From NCBI RefSeq assembly GCF_037969875.1, contig NZ_CP150218.1, forward strand, positions 868,001 through 932,000: a stretch of 64,000 nt of DNA, in the 5' to 3' direction. Of the stretch, positions 37,357-45,671 are shown piece by piece (positions within the stretch are counted from its first letter, which is position 1; every line of letters starts with the position of its first letter). The stretch comes from Paenibacillus sp. FSL R7-0337 (GTDB lineage Bacteria > Bacillota > Bacilli > Paenibacillales > Paenibacillaceae). The notes beneath the pieces are model-generated. The model did not search any database. It was not told the origin of the DNA and was given only the letters and a program-made list of their open reading frames with translations. The position numbers and the translations under genes are program-made.

Positions 37357-37998
37357 TTGCCATCCGGGCGTATTGTAATTGTTGCAGGCGGTAAACTGAC
37401 AGCGGAATGCCTGCACTTATTAGATGAAGAGGATTATATTATCGGCGCTGACCGGGGAGCGCTGTTCCTGATTGACCATGGCTTCACCCCCCAGCTTGCC
37501 GTCGGTGATTTCGACTCTGTCTCTCCTGAGGCATTGGAGCGGATTCAGGCGGGAAGCAAGGAGACGATCAGCTGCGATCCGGTCAACAAAGACCTTACCG
37601 ACAGTGAAATGGCCCTGGATCTTGCCCTGAACCTCCAGCCGCAGTCTATTCTGATGATCGGGGTAACGGGAACACGCATGGACCATACGCTGGCCAGTAT
37701 TCAGATGATGACAAGAGCGCTACAGCGGCAGGTAGCCTGCTCCATTATGGATGCGAACAACTACATTACGCTTACCGGCTCTCAGGCGGTTGTAGAGGAA
37801 CAGGGATATACCTATGTCTCCTTGCTGCCTCTGACTCCTGAGGTAACAGGCATCACCCTTCAGGGCTTCCAATATCCTCTGGAGAACGCCACCCTCAAAT
37901 TAGGCCAGTCCCTGGCCGTGAGCAATGTGCTGCAGGAGCACAAGGGAACCGTTCATATCGAGAGCGGACTGCTGCTGATTATTCAGAGCAAGGACTGA
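37357..37998 (+). CDS. thiN: Thiamine pyrophosphokinase
   Basis: Converts thiamine to thiamine diphosphate, the cofactor of PdhAB encoded nearby. Length 213. Motifs are VIVAGGKLTAECL, IIGADRGALFLIDHG, LAVGDFDSVS, DLTDSEMALDLAL and GVTGTRMDHTLASI, as in the TPK catalytic family. The start is TTG with AAGGAGG eight nt upstream. Single-gene transcript: a promoter lies at 37284-37312 and a strong terminator at 38051-38087. Confidence 0.94.
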   Translation: MPSGRIVIVAGGKLTAECLHLLDEEDYIIGADRGALFLIDHGFTPQLAVGDFDSVSPEALERIQAGSKETISCDPVNKDLTDSEMALDLALNLQPQSILMIGVTGTRMDHTLASIQMMTRALQRQVACSIMDANNYITLTGSQAVVEEQGYTYVSLLPLTPEVTGITLQGFQYPLENATLKLGQSLAVSNVLQEHKGTVHIESGLLLIIQSKD

Positions 37999-38050
37999 AT
38001 ACATAGATTTATTTGGAGACATAGCTGTAACCTTTGTTTCAAAATCATAA

Positions 38051-38087
38051 AGCCGAAAATCCCTTGACGTTCAAGGGATTTTCGGCT
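38051..38087 (+). terminator. Terminator of thiN
   Basis: Perfect 17-bp inverted repeat (38051-38067, 38071-38087) with a 3-nt loop and a T-run to 38093. Confidence 0.92.
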
Positions 38088-38279
38088 TTTTTTGTCGAGT
38101 AAAATATCTAAATATTAATATTTTGTAACTTTTAATGCGATTTTAATATAACGCTTCCATTGTATATCCCGCCTGCTTTTAGCCCATCTATTCCATAATT
38201 TAGGTCTGTCATAACCTGCTATACTACGAATCAGAGAACGAAACTACTAGAATAGATTACAAACTTGGAGGTATACAAC

Positions 38280-38819
38280 ATGAATAAGCAACAATGGTTT
38301 AAGCAAGCAATGACAATCGGTCTGTGCACAACAATCGGGTTCAGCGCCTTACTCGCAACCGGAGCAGGAACAGCCCCTGCCGCCGCTTCAGCTGTATCCG
38401 CTGATGCTGTAAGTGCCGATTCCGTATCCGCATCTTCCACCGGCTCCAAAGTGATCAGCTTCGGCAAAAAGTACCTGGGTACCCGTTACCAGTTCGGTGC
38501 CTCCACTTCAACTACACGTTATTTTGACTGCTCCTCCTTTACTCAATATATTTTCAAAAAATATGGTGTAGATCTGCCCCGAACGTCCGTAGCCCAATCT
38601 AAAGTGGGTAAATCGGTCAGCAAGGCCAATCTGCGCGTCGGCGATCTGGTGTTCTTCTCCAGCGGAAGCCGGGCCAACGGCAAGAACGTCACCCATGTCG
38701 CTGTATATGCCGGCAATGGCAAGATTCTTCACACTTACGGTTCACCCGGCGTAACCATATCAGATCTGAATTCAGGGAACTGGAAAAAAACCTACCTGAA
38801 GTCGCGCCGCGTACTGTAA
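38280..38819 (+). CDS. Secreted NlpC/P60 peptidoglycan endopeptidase
   Basis: Exported cell-wall hydrolase of 179 residues. A signal peptide (basic start, hydrophobic residues ~12-33, likely cleavage after an Ala-rich segment) is followed by a short Ser/Ala/Val repeat region, then an NlpC/P60 domain with nucleophile Cys in FDCSSFTQYIF, catalytic His in NVTHVAVYAGN and a third polar residue in KILHTYGSPG. Family members cut D-gamma-glutamyl to meso-diaminopimelate bonds. No SH3 or LysM binding domain is present, so it is a minimal form. GGAGGT lies 10 nt before the ATG. Confidence 0.92.
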   Translation: MNKQQWFKQAMTIGLCTTIGFSALLATGAGTAPAAASAVSADAVSADSVSASSTGSKVISFGKKYLGTRYQFGASTSTTRYFDCSSFTQYIFKKYGVDLPRTSVAQSKVGKSVSKANLRVGDLVFFSSGSRANGKNVTHVAVYAGNGKILHTYGSPGVTISDLNSGNWKKTYLKSRRVL

Positions 38820-38893
38820 CAGCCAAAAGATCTATTATAGCTTGTACCAAGAGAGTACATGCCTATTAGCCGGAGAGCTGCTTGCATCGGCCG

Positions 38894-39652
38894 TCAGCTT
38901 GTGGCCCCGCTCTCCGGTGTCCGCAGTACATATCCGGTTCCACGCACCGTATGAATCAGTTTATTCCGGCGGCCTTTATCCACCTTCAGTCGCAGATGCC
39001 GGATGTACACATCCACCACATTGGTGTCCGCATGAAAATGATACCCCCACACCTGCTGCAATATCTCAGCCCGGGGACAGACTTCATTCAGATTCTCTGC
39101 CAGATAATATAGCAGGTCGAATTCCTTGGGGGTCATCTTCAGCTCGGCTCCATCCCGGCTGACCTGCCGGCGTCCGCGATCGAGAATCAATCCGTCCACC
39201 TTAAGCAGCGAGGCCGTATCTCTACGGCGGCCTGTCAGCTTAAGTATATTCAATATTCTGCGTTTGAACTCACCGGTATGTACAGGCTTCTCCATATATT
39301 CGTTGCCTCCGGCATCGAATACGGAGACAGCCGCTTTCCCTCTCTCTTCAGGTGTCCCCCCGGATAGGACCATTACCGGCAGAATCATCCCCTCCTTCCG
39401 CATCTCCGAGACGGCTTCCCAGCCCGCCCAGGCTCCGGGTTCATCCAGCTCTGCGAGCAGAAGCACAGGCTCACCGCCTAACAGCAATAAGCGAAGACTA
39501 TCCAAGTCTTCGCTTATTGCTGTTGTCATCCCAAGGCTATGGATGGCTTCCTCCAGCCCGGCATGACCGGCTGCCCTCTGCTCTTTGTCTGCATCAGATT
39601 CAAGGCTATCCGGGTGCGGCCCGGGTATGTACCATGCGATCTTTTCATTCAC
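38894..39652 (-). CDS. Atypical OmpR-family response regulator lacking the phospho-acceptor Asp
   Basis: About 252 residues. The C-terminal winged helix is typical (KMTPKEFDLLYYLAENLNEV, DTNVVDVYIRHLRLKVDKG, TVRGTGYVL). The N-terminal receiver-like domain is degenerate: there is no acidic pair (IAWYIPG), and the phospho-acceptor position, set by the following Pro-Gly, holds Glu68 (LLLAELDEPG). The switch Ser (MVLSGG) and Lys (YMEKPV) remain. Start GTG at 39652 has AGGGGG upstream and is preferred to 39682. No histidine kinase is adjacent. It may act independently of phosphorylation. The gene contains a long perfect inverted repeat at 39480-39524. Confidence 0.85.
   Translation of the reverse strand: MNEKIAWYIPGPHPDSLESDADKEQRAAGHAGLEEAIHSLGMTTAISEDLDSLRLLLLGGEPVLLLAELDEPGAWAGWEAVSEMRKEGMILPVMVLSGGTPEERGKAAVSVFDAGGNEYMEKPVHTGEFKRRILNILKLTGRRRDTASLLKVDGLILDRGRRQVSRDGAELKMTPKEFDLLYYLAENLNEVCPRAEILQQVWGYHFHADTNVVDVYIRHLRLKVDKGRRNKLIHTVRGTGYVLRTPESGATS
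39480..39524. repeat. 19-bp perfect inverted repeat inside the response-regulator gene
   Basis: Arms 39480-39498 and 39506-39524 are perfectly complementary with a 7-nt spacer, wholly within the receiver-domain coding sequence (protein around AISEDLDSLRLLLL). There is no T-run. Confidence 0.85.
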
Positions 39653-39724
39653 CGGGATCGTCCCCCTCCACCAGTCTTGCACCGGCTGTGCCGCCGCAGA
39701 TGATGCTTAGAATTCCCGCAAAAT

Positions 39725-39754
39725 AAAGAGACCATTCAGGGGAATGGTCTCTTT
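39725..39754 (-). terminator. Terminator after the Dabb gene
   Basis: Thirteen-bp perfect stem (39725-39737, 39742-39754), 4-nt loop, followed on minus by a T-rich stretch. Confidence 0.85.
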
Positions 39755-39781
39755 GCAGTACTAATTATAGCCTATAATTTC

Positions 39782-40087
39782 TTATATTTGAACGAAATCG
39801 ATCTCCTGGAATGCAGCCACCTGGGTGTCCCAGCGCTCTGCGACAAAAGCCTGATGCGCCGGATGATTGTTGTAGGCATCATAAGCCGCCTGGTCGGCGA
39901 ACTCCATCGAGAAGCCGTACTGGTGCTCACATTTGACACTGACCTGTCGCAGCACCTCGAAATTCCCGACCATAGGAATAGCGCTAAGAATCTCAGCTCC
40001 ATCCCGCAAGAAGGCTCTGGTCTCCTCCGAATCCGGGGCGGATTTCAGTGTAAATACAGCCATATGACGGATGGTTCCCTCGTTCAT
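39782..40087 (-). CDS. Dabb-family (stress-responsive alpha/beta barrel) protein
   Basis: 101 residues resembling Dabb/Stress_responsive domain proteins: RHMAVFTLKSAPDSEET, FEVLRQVS, then GFSMEFADQAAYDAYNNHP and HQAFVAERW, the last two being characteristic strand-helix segments of this ferredoxin-like dimeric fold. Function is unknown in most members. The ATG at 40087 follows GGAGGAGATCACA; it lies 14 nt after the ThiF-like gene stop, so the two are likely co-transcribed. Confidence 0.85.
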   Translation of the reverse strand: MNEGTIRHMAVFTLKSAPDSEETRAFLRDGAEILSAIPMVGNFEVLRQVSVKCEHQYGFSMEFADQAAYDAYNNHPAHQAFVAERWDTQVAAFQEIDFVQI

Positions 40088-40101
40088 TGTGATCTCCTCC
40101 A

Positions 40102-41169
40102 TTATCCGAAATAGCGGTGATAATAGCTGCGGGCGGCAGCGATATCACTGGTTCCATGTATTAAGGCTCTTCCGTCTGCGAACACAACCATCCGGTACGG
40201 CTCCTCTGTAAAAGAAACCAGATACGGATTGCTCTCCACCTTGCCGCTGTTCAGCCTGGACAAGCGGGCAGCCGTCTCCTCCAAATTAAGACTTCTGCGT
40301 TGTGCCGGACGGATCTGCACCGTATCCCTGCCGCACAGCACATCGCTGCGCTCTGTGCCCGAGGCCGACAGATACGGAAAGCTCCGTGATTCACCACATG
40401 AGGGACAACCCTGCTTCTTCGCCCCCCTCACGCCAATCTCCTGCTGCTCATTACGCCAGATATCGAAGGTCAGCAGCTTGCTGCGCAGCTTGTCCTTGAA
40501 TCCGCCGAGCAGCTTCAGCGCCTCAGCAGTTCCATTCGCTGTAACCAGCTGTACCGCTTGCGGAAGAATCCCCGCCGTATCGCAGGTATCCCCACCCAGC
40601 GGAATCGTGCCCAACAGACAATTCAGACAAGGGGTTTCACCCGGCAGAATCGTATACGTAATGCCGTAACTTCCGACACAGGCTCCGTAGATCCAGGGGA
40701 TGCCGTGCTTTTGCGCCAGGTCATTGATGATTAGCCGGGTGTCGAAGTTATCCGTTCCGTCCATAATCAGATCCACGCCGGGGAGCAGGCTCTCCAGCTC
40801 CTCTGCACGCACATCAAGCACATGGGCCTCGATCACAATCTCCGAATTGACCGCCATCAGCCGGGTACGGGCTGCAGCCGCCTTGGGCGTGCGCACACGG
40901 GCGTCTTCTTCCGTGTACAACTGCTGGCGCTGCAAATTGCTCCACTCCACATAGTCACGGTCCACCAGTATAAGCCGTCCTACCCCGCAGCGGGCTAAGG
41001 TCTCGGCAATGCCAGTCCCCAGCGCCCCCATGCCAACGACCAGCACACAGGAGCGTGCCAGCCCCTGCTGTCCTGCTGCGCCGAATGGTGTGAAGCGCAC
41101 CTGTCTTGAATATCTGCCGTCCCTGCCGGCTGATGAAGCAGGAACCGGCGTTTTTTGATCAGAACCCAT
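40102..41169 (-). CDS. ThiF/MoeB/HesA-family adenylyltransferase (E1-like)
   Basis: 355 residues. The nucleotide-binding loop VVGMGALGTGIAETLARCG, the Mg/ATP segment DRDYVEWSNLQRQQLY, DGTDNFDTRLIINDLA, and two Cys pairs for structural zinc (CLNC and CPSC) identify the E1-like family that adenylates the C-terminal glycine of ThiS, MoaD or similar proteins. A ~80-residue C-terminal extension replaces the rhodanese domain found in some homologues. No thiS, thiG, moaD or moaE is nearby, so the pathway (thiamine or molybdopterin) is undecided. Followed closely by the Dabb gene. Confidence 0.88.
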   Translation of the reverse strand: MGSDQKTPVPASSAGRDGRYSRQVRFTPFGAAGQQGLARSCVLVVGMGALGTGIAETLARCGVGRLILVDRDYVEWSNLQRQQLYTEEDARVRTPKAAAARTRLMAVNSEIVIEAHVLDVRAEELESLLPGVDLIMDGTDNFDTRLIINDLAQKHGIPWIYGACVGSYGITYTILPGETPCLNCLLGTIPLGGDTCDTAGILPQAVQLVTANGTAEALKLLGGFKDKLRSKLLTFDIWRNEQQEIGVRGAKKQGCPSCGESRSFPYLSASGTERSDVLCGRDTVQIRPAQRRSLNLEETAARLSRLNSGKVESNPYLVSFTEEPYRMVVFADGRALIHGTSDIAAARSYYHRYFG

Positions 41170-41210
41170 CTCTGAACAGCCCCCTATGTACGTAGGTTAT
41201 TGGTAAAAAA

Positions 41211-41244
41211 CCGGGAAAAGCGCGCAAGCCTCCACTTTTCCCGG
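41211..41244 (-). terminator. Terminator of the ABC-F gene
   Basis: Perfect 10-bp stem (41211-41220, 41235-41244) followed on minus by a six-T run, 10 nt after the stop. Confidence 0.88.
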
Positions 41245-41253
41245 AATCCATTG

Positions 41254-42810
41254 TTATACGGTCTGCGCAGACCACTGCTCTACATTCCAGACCTTCGTTA
41301 CCCAATCCTCGTAAAATTCCGGTTCATGGGATACCAGCAGAATTGTGCCTTTGTATTCCTGCAGCGCCCGCTTAAGCTCAGCCTTGGCCACAATATCAAG
41401 GTGATTCGTAGGCTCATCGAAAAGAATCCAGTTGCTCTCACGCATCAGCAGCTTGCATAGACGTACCTTAGCCTGCTCGCCGCCGCTCAGCATGCTGAGC
41501 GGACGGGTAATATGTTCGTTTTTCAGTCCGCAGCGCGCCAGATGCCCACGCACTTCATTCTGGGTCAGACTCGAGAATTCATTCCACACATCTTCAATAG
41601 GCGTGATATTCTCCGCCTTCATTTCCTGCTGGAAATACGCTGAACTCAGGTAATCTCCCAGGTAGGTTTTTCCGCTATACGTAGGGATAACACCCAGGAT
41701 GGTTTTGAGCAGCGTAGATTTACCGACCCCATTGTAGCCGACAATCGCAATCTTCTCTCCGCGTTCAATCATCATATTCAGCTTGCTTGGCAGCAGCGGG
41801 CGGTCATACCCGATCTCGAAATCAACGCCCTCGAACACGGTCTTTCCGCTGGCCCGGCTCTCCTTGAACTGGAACGTAGGCTTCATCGCCTCTTCCGGCT
41901 TGTCGATCCGCTCCATCTTGCCAAGCTGCTTCTCACGGCTCTTCGCCCGGCCAGAAGTGGAGGCACGCGCTTTGTTGCGCTGGATGAAATCCTCCTGCTT
42001 TTTGATGAAATCCTGCTGCTTCTCGTACGCATCAATATGCTGGGCCTTGTTCATCCCCGCCATCTCCAGGAATTTCTCGTAATTGGCCGTATAGCGGGTC
42101 AGCTTGGAGAACTCCAGATGATAGATCACATCAACCACTTTATTCATGAATTCCGTATCATGGGAGATCAGCATGAAGGCATACGGATATTGCTTCAGAT
42201 AATTCGACAGCCAGTCAATATGCTCCACATCGAGATAGTTGGTAGGCTCATCGAGCAGCAGTACATTCGGTTTCTCCAGCAGCAGCTTCGCCAGCAGTAC
42301 CTTGGTCCGCTGTCCCCCGCTGAGGGAAGTGACATCCCGGTCCAGACCGATCGCTGTCAACCCCAGCCCATTGGCCATTTCTTCAACCTTCACATCTATG
42401 AGGTAAAAGTCACCAATATCAAGCTGCTCCTGAATGTCGCCCATCTGCATAAGCAGCAGGTCCAGCTCCTCGGGAGTCGCCTCCCCCATTTTATCGGTAA
42501 TCGCCAGCATCTCATGCTCCAGCTCCAACAGCGGCAGGAAAGCATCTTTAAGCACATCGCGCACGGTTTTGCCTGCTGTAAGCAGGGTATGCTGATCCAG
42601 ATATCCGTAACGGACCCGCGGCGTCCATTCCACCTTGCCGTTGTCCTTCAATAATTTGCCGGTCAAAATATTCATCAGCGTCGATTTGCCTACGCCGTTC
42701 GCGCCTACAATACCTACATGCTCTCCATCCAGCAGACGGAAAGACACATCCTTGAACAACACCCGGTCCCCAAAATTATGGGAAACGTCTTCTACACTAA
42801 GTAAACTCAT
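41254..42810 (-). CDS. ABC-F family ATPase (YkpA/YbiT-like)
   Basis: Soluble protein of 518 residues with two ABC domains and no membrane segments. First domain: GANGVGKSTL, LSGGQRTKVLLAKLL, LLLDEPTNYLD. The inter-domain linker (about 225-305) is charged and helical, as expected for the P-site tRNA-interacting arm. Second domain: GYNGVGKSTL, LSGGEQAKVRLCKLL, LFDEPTNHLD. Family members act on ribosomes as translation factors or in antibiotic resistance. It looks like the YbiT/YkpA housekeeping group rather than a resistance protein, but that is a judgement from overall resemblance. Confidence 0.92.
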   Translation of the reverse strand: MSLLSVEDVSHNFGDRVLFKDVSFRLLDGEHVGIVGANGVGKSTLMNILTGKLLKDNGKVEWTPRVRYGYLDQHTLLTAGKTVRDVLKDAFLPLLELEHEMLAITDKMGEATPEELDLLLMQMGDIQEQLDIGDFYLIDVKVEEMANGLGLTAIGLDRDVTSLSGGQRTKVLLAKLLLEKPNVLLLDEPTNYLDVEHIDWLSNYLKQYPYAFMLISHDTEFMNKVVDVIYHLEFSKLTRYTANYEKFLEMAGMNKAQHIDAYEKQQDFIKKQEDFIQRNKARASTSGRAKSREKQLGKMERIDKPEEAMKPTFQFKESRASGKTVFEGVDFEIGYDRPLLPSKLNMMIERGEKIAIVGYNGVGKSTLLKTILGVIPTYSGKTYLGDYLSSAYFQQEMKAENITPIEDVWNEFSSLTQNEVRGHLARCGLKNEHITRPLSMLSGGEQAKVRLCKLLMRESNWILFDEPTNHLDIVAKAELKRALQEYKGTILLVSHEPEFYEDWVTKVWNVEQWSAQTV

Positions 42811-42955
42811 AATTTCTCCGCAAGCTCCTGTCTATATTGTAAATACTAATAGGTCCATAACTTATAGATATCACTACATTTTAGCACACCTGCACCCTGC
42901 TTCGAAATAGAAATTAAGCCTAATTTCTGAAAAACAGCCAAAAGAACCTGAGAGT

Positions 42956-44476
42956 TTAACCTTTTTTCTGAAATATTCCAATATATTTTGCAGGAAAACG
43001 ACCACCTTTCATCGGTCCAAGCATTGCCCTGATGGCCTGAACCAGCTTGCCTTTGCTCTGAAAAGGGTCCTGCTGAAGCGGCAGGCTGCATACGCTGGCA
43101 GGTTCAAGCAGAGAAGCCAGCAGCGCCACAGTATGCTCCCCGGCCAGCGGCAGGCCGATCCGCCATTCCGGCCGGGGAGTCAGACCTCTGCGGCGCAGCC
43201 AGTACAGGGTATCCTCCAGCCGCCAGTCTGCACCGGAGGCAATCAATAATGGAAACCCGCTGCCGGTGAACGCTTCCAGCGCCCCCTCACTGCCGCCGGT
43301 TCCAAGATCCAGGACGATGTAAGCATAGGCCTGATCCGGCACCTGCGGGAGTCCCTCCGATGGGAGCAACCTCCAGTAGTCTACACCCATCCAGGTGAAC
43401 GGTTGCTCCTGTGTCCCCTGAACACCGCTTATTTCAGGCCTCCCCGTCATTTCCTTCATGCGATTAAATACCTGCGAACCGGGATTACAATCTACCCATG
43501 CCGTCCGTCCTGCAGGCGACAGGCAGCGGCTGACAGCAAGCGAGGTATGCGTGGTCCCAATCCCGGGTGACACCCCTAATACTGCCACCACCACAACAGA
43601 GGACTGCCACTCCTTGTCATCCGCAACCTTGCGCATGTTCGTCCGCCCATGTCCAGCTTCCCCCGCTCCGCCAACCTCCAGCTGCAAGAGGGCTGCTCTT
43701 ACCTCTTCAGCACTTCCATACCGTTCCTCAGGGTGATGCCGCAGCAGCCGTCTGATGACCGGAATCATCCGGCCCGGGAGACGCCCCTGCAGCTTCCGCT
43801 CCATCCCTGGCTGCCAGGCGCTGAACTCACCTCCAGAGGCCATATACAGCAGCAGCGCGCCAAGCCCGTACAGGTCCGACACCTGGCTGCTGCGCCCGTC
43901 GCCGTACTGCTCCGGGGCTGCGAATCCGGCTGTTCCTAGCTTCTCTGTGTCCTCACCGGAGCCGCTCCTCAGCCTGCGCGCAATCCCGAAGTCAATGACC
44001 TTCAGCTCATGCTCTCCAGTCAGCATGATATTCGATGGCTTGAGATCCCGGTATATGATTGGCGGCTGATGGCTGTGCAAATAATGCAGCACCTCCAGCA
44101 GCTGACGCGCATAGCTTAGAATTCGCTCCCCCGTCATTGCAGCAGGCTGCTCTGCCATATACTGATGCAGGGTGATGCCCTCAATATAATCCATCACCAG
44201 GTAGGTGTAGCCATCAGAATCCGGCGGGAAGAAATCCGCAATCTGCGGCAGCAGAGGATGACGGAGCGAGATTAATAGCTCCGCTTCCGCCTGAATGGCG
44301 CCTGCACCATAACTCCCCTCCCGGATTACGCTCTCTTTAATGGCCCGCAGCATGCCCGGCAGCCGTTCATCCTCCGCCAGATATACCCGGCTCATTCCGC
44401 CTGTTCCTATCAGACCGGTCACATAATAACGCCCTCCCAGGATCTGTCCGGGATGTAGCTTTCCAGTGAATTCCAT
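42956..44476 (-). CDS. Ser/Thr protein kinase fused to a degenerate MinD/ParA-like P-loop domain
   Basis: 506 residues from the ATG at 44476 (a GTG at 44512 lacks a ribosome site). Residues ~15-270 are a complete Hanks-type kinase: Gly-rich loop LIGTGGMSRVYLAED, Lys47 in RAIKES, catalytic loop IYRDLKPSNIML (Asp144), DFG at 162-164 and APEQYGDG. There is no transmembrane segment or PASTA domain. Residues ~290-480 look like a MinD/ParA/CpaE-type P-loop fold: VVAVLGVSPGIGTTHTSLAV, where the deviant Walker A loop lacks both lysines, followed by TAWVDCNPGSQ and IVLDLGTGG. It may be a non-hydrolysing regulatory domain. No cognate phosphatase adjoins. Confidence 0.85.
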   Translation of the reverse strand: MEFTGKLHPGQILGGRYYVTGLIGTGGMSRVYLAEDERLPGMLRAIKESVIREGSYGAGAIQAEAELLISLRHPLLPQIADFFPPDSDGYTYLVMDYIEGITLHQYMAEQPAAMTGERILSYARQLLEVLHYLHSHQPPIIYRDLKPSNIMLTGEHELKVIDFGIARRLRSGSGEDTEKLGTAGFAAPEQYGDGRSSQVSDLYGLGALLLYMASGGEFSAWQPGMERKLQGRLPGRMIPVIRRLLRHHPEERYGSAEEVRAALLQLEVGGAGEAGHGRTNMRKVADDKEWQSSVVVVAVLGVSPGIGTTHTSLAVSRCLSPAGRTAWVDCNPGSQVFNRMKEMTGRPEISGVQGTQEQPFTWMGVDYWRLLPSEGLPQVPDQAYAYIVLDLGTGGSEGALEAFTGSGFPLLIASGADWRLEDTLYWLRRRGLTPRPEWRIGLPLAGEHTVALLASLLEPASVCSLPLQQDPFQSKGKLVQAIRAMLGPMKGGRFPAKYIGIFQKKG

Positions 44477-44520
44477 CTCTTCCCCGCCTGTTCTTATAGA
44501 ATAATGAATCACGCAAAAAA

Positions 44521-44580
44521 AGCCCCCACTGCCCGCACCGGAACCGGCACGAAGCCGGAGGTGCAGACTGCGGGATGCTT
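44521..44580 (-). terminator. Terminator of the Fpg-like/nfo/trx/ABC/methyltransferase operon
   Basis: Branched GC-rich hairpin (inner stem ccggc/gccgg at 44544-44558, outer gcacc/ggtgc) followed on minus by seven T (44521-44515), 24 nt past the methyltransferase stop. Confidence 0.7.
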
Positions 44581-44603
44581 TCCCTTAATCCTGAAACTAT
44601 GAA

Positions 44604-45671
44604 TTAATACTTAATCATATAAAGTGTAATCTCGTCACGGTTGTGGAACAGCTGCTTCGCGCGCTGAATCTGCATCCGCTGGCCTTCAAACAGTGTGATA
44701 ATCTCATTGATCATCGCCATTGGCTTCTTGTGCATCAGCTTCACCGTAACAATTGCGCTGCCGCCTGGTGTCAGGCTGTGCAGCAGATCTGTGACCAGCT
44801 TGGCCATCAGCTTGGGACTCCAGCTCATATCGCAGACCAGCAGATCAAATTCGTTCTCACGGAATTTAACCTCTCCGGCATTTTTGCGCAGAATCTTGAG
44901 TGCCGGATGCTTACGTAAGGATTCGTGCATCAGCGCCGGATCAACAGCGGTAACCTTGAGGCCGCGCTCCAGCAGGAACGAGGTCCAGCCGCCCGGAGAA
45001 GCGCCGATATCGACCGCATTCTTGAAGCTGTAGAACGGAATGGCGAATTCCTTCTCCGCCTCCATCAGCTTGAATTTGGCCCGCGAGATCTGCCCGTCCT
45101 CCTTGCGGAAGCGGATCATGCCGCCATTCCAGCTGGACAGGTTCGCCTCCGGCCGGGATACACCGGCATACAGCGCGTCACCGTCCGCATAGACGGAGAT
45201 CACCCAAGCAGGCTCCTGTACGGTGAACTCGGCGTCCAGGCTGTCAAGCCTGCTATGAAGCCACTCGCGCAGCTCGCCAGGACTCTGCTCCCAGAAGGAG
45301 GACGAGCCTTTGCGGACATGCAGCGATACCTTCTCGCCTTGCAGCTCCGAACGCCGGCCTAAGTATACGGCCAGCCGTTCCAGAGCCGGCAGATCGCCGG
45401 TGTCCTGGAAATCAACAGGCTGGATGTGGCGCAGGAAGATCGGCAGGTTCTGTGCCAGCCGCTGCGATACCTCCTCCGGCTCCGCCTCAAGCGTAGCCAG
45501 GAAGATTTCCCCCGGCAGCAGCAAGGTACTTTTCACCGCTCCGAACAAGCGTCTAAGCTCCTCCTGTGCATAGGGGGCAAAGCCATGGTTCGCCGTGCAG
45601 ATATATTTTGAAATAATCTTGTCTTGCGGAGCAGTATCCTGCTCCGGCATGTCTTCTGTGAAATCGTTCAA
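44604..45671 (-). CDS. RlmM-like 2'-O-ribose rRNA methyltransferase (FtsJ-type)
   Basis: 355 residues. An N-terminal THUMP-like region (YICTANHGFAPYAQEELRRL, up to ~170) precedes a Rossmann methyltransferase with AdoMet motif AVDIGASPGGWTSFLLERGL, DMSW and VKLMHKKP, consistent with the K-D-K-E tetrad of FtsJ/RrmJ and RlmM enzymes that methylate ribose 2'-OH in 23S rRNA. The start is TTG at 45671 overlapping the ABC gene stop as TTGA, with GGAGG nine nt upstream. Last gene of a five-gene overlapping unit. The exact rRNA site is unknown. Confidence 0.85.
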   Translation of the reverse strand: MNDFTEDMPEQDTAPQDKIISKYICTANHGFAPYAQEELRRLFGAVKSTLLLPGEIFLATLEAEPEEVSQRLAQNLPIFLRHIQPVDFQDTGDLPALERLAVYLGRRSELQGEKVSLHVRKGSSSFWEQSPGELREWLHSRLDSLDAEFTVQEPAWVISVYADGDALYAGVSRPEANLSSWNGGMIRFRKEDGQISRAKFKLMEAEKEFAIPFYSFKNAVDIGASPGGWTSFLLERGLKVTAVDPALMHESLRKHPALKILRKNAGEVKFRENEFDLLVCDMSWSPKLMAKLVTDLLHSLTPGGSAIVTVKLMHKKPMAMINEIITLFEGQRMQIQRAKQLFHNRDEITLYMIKY

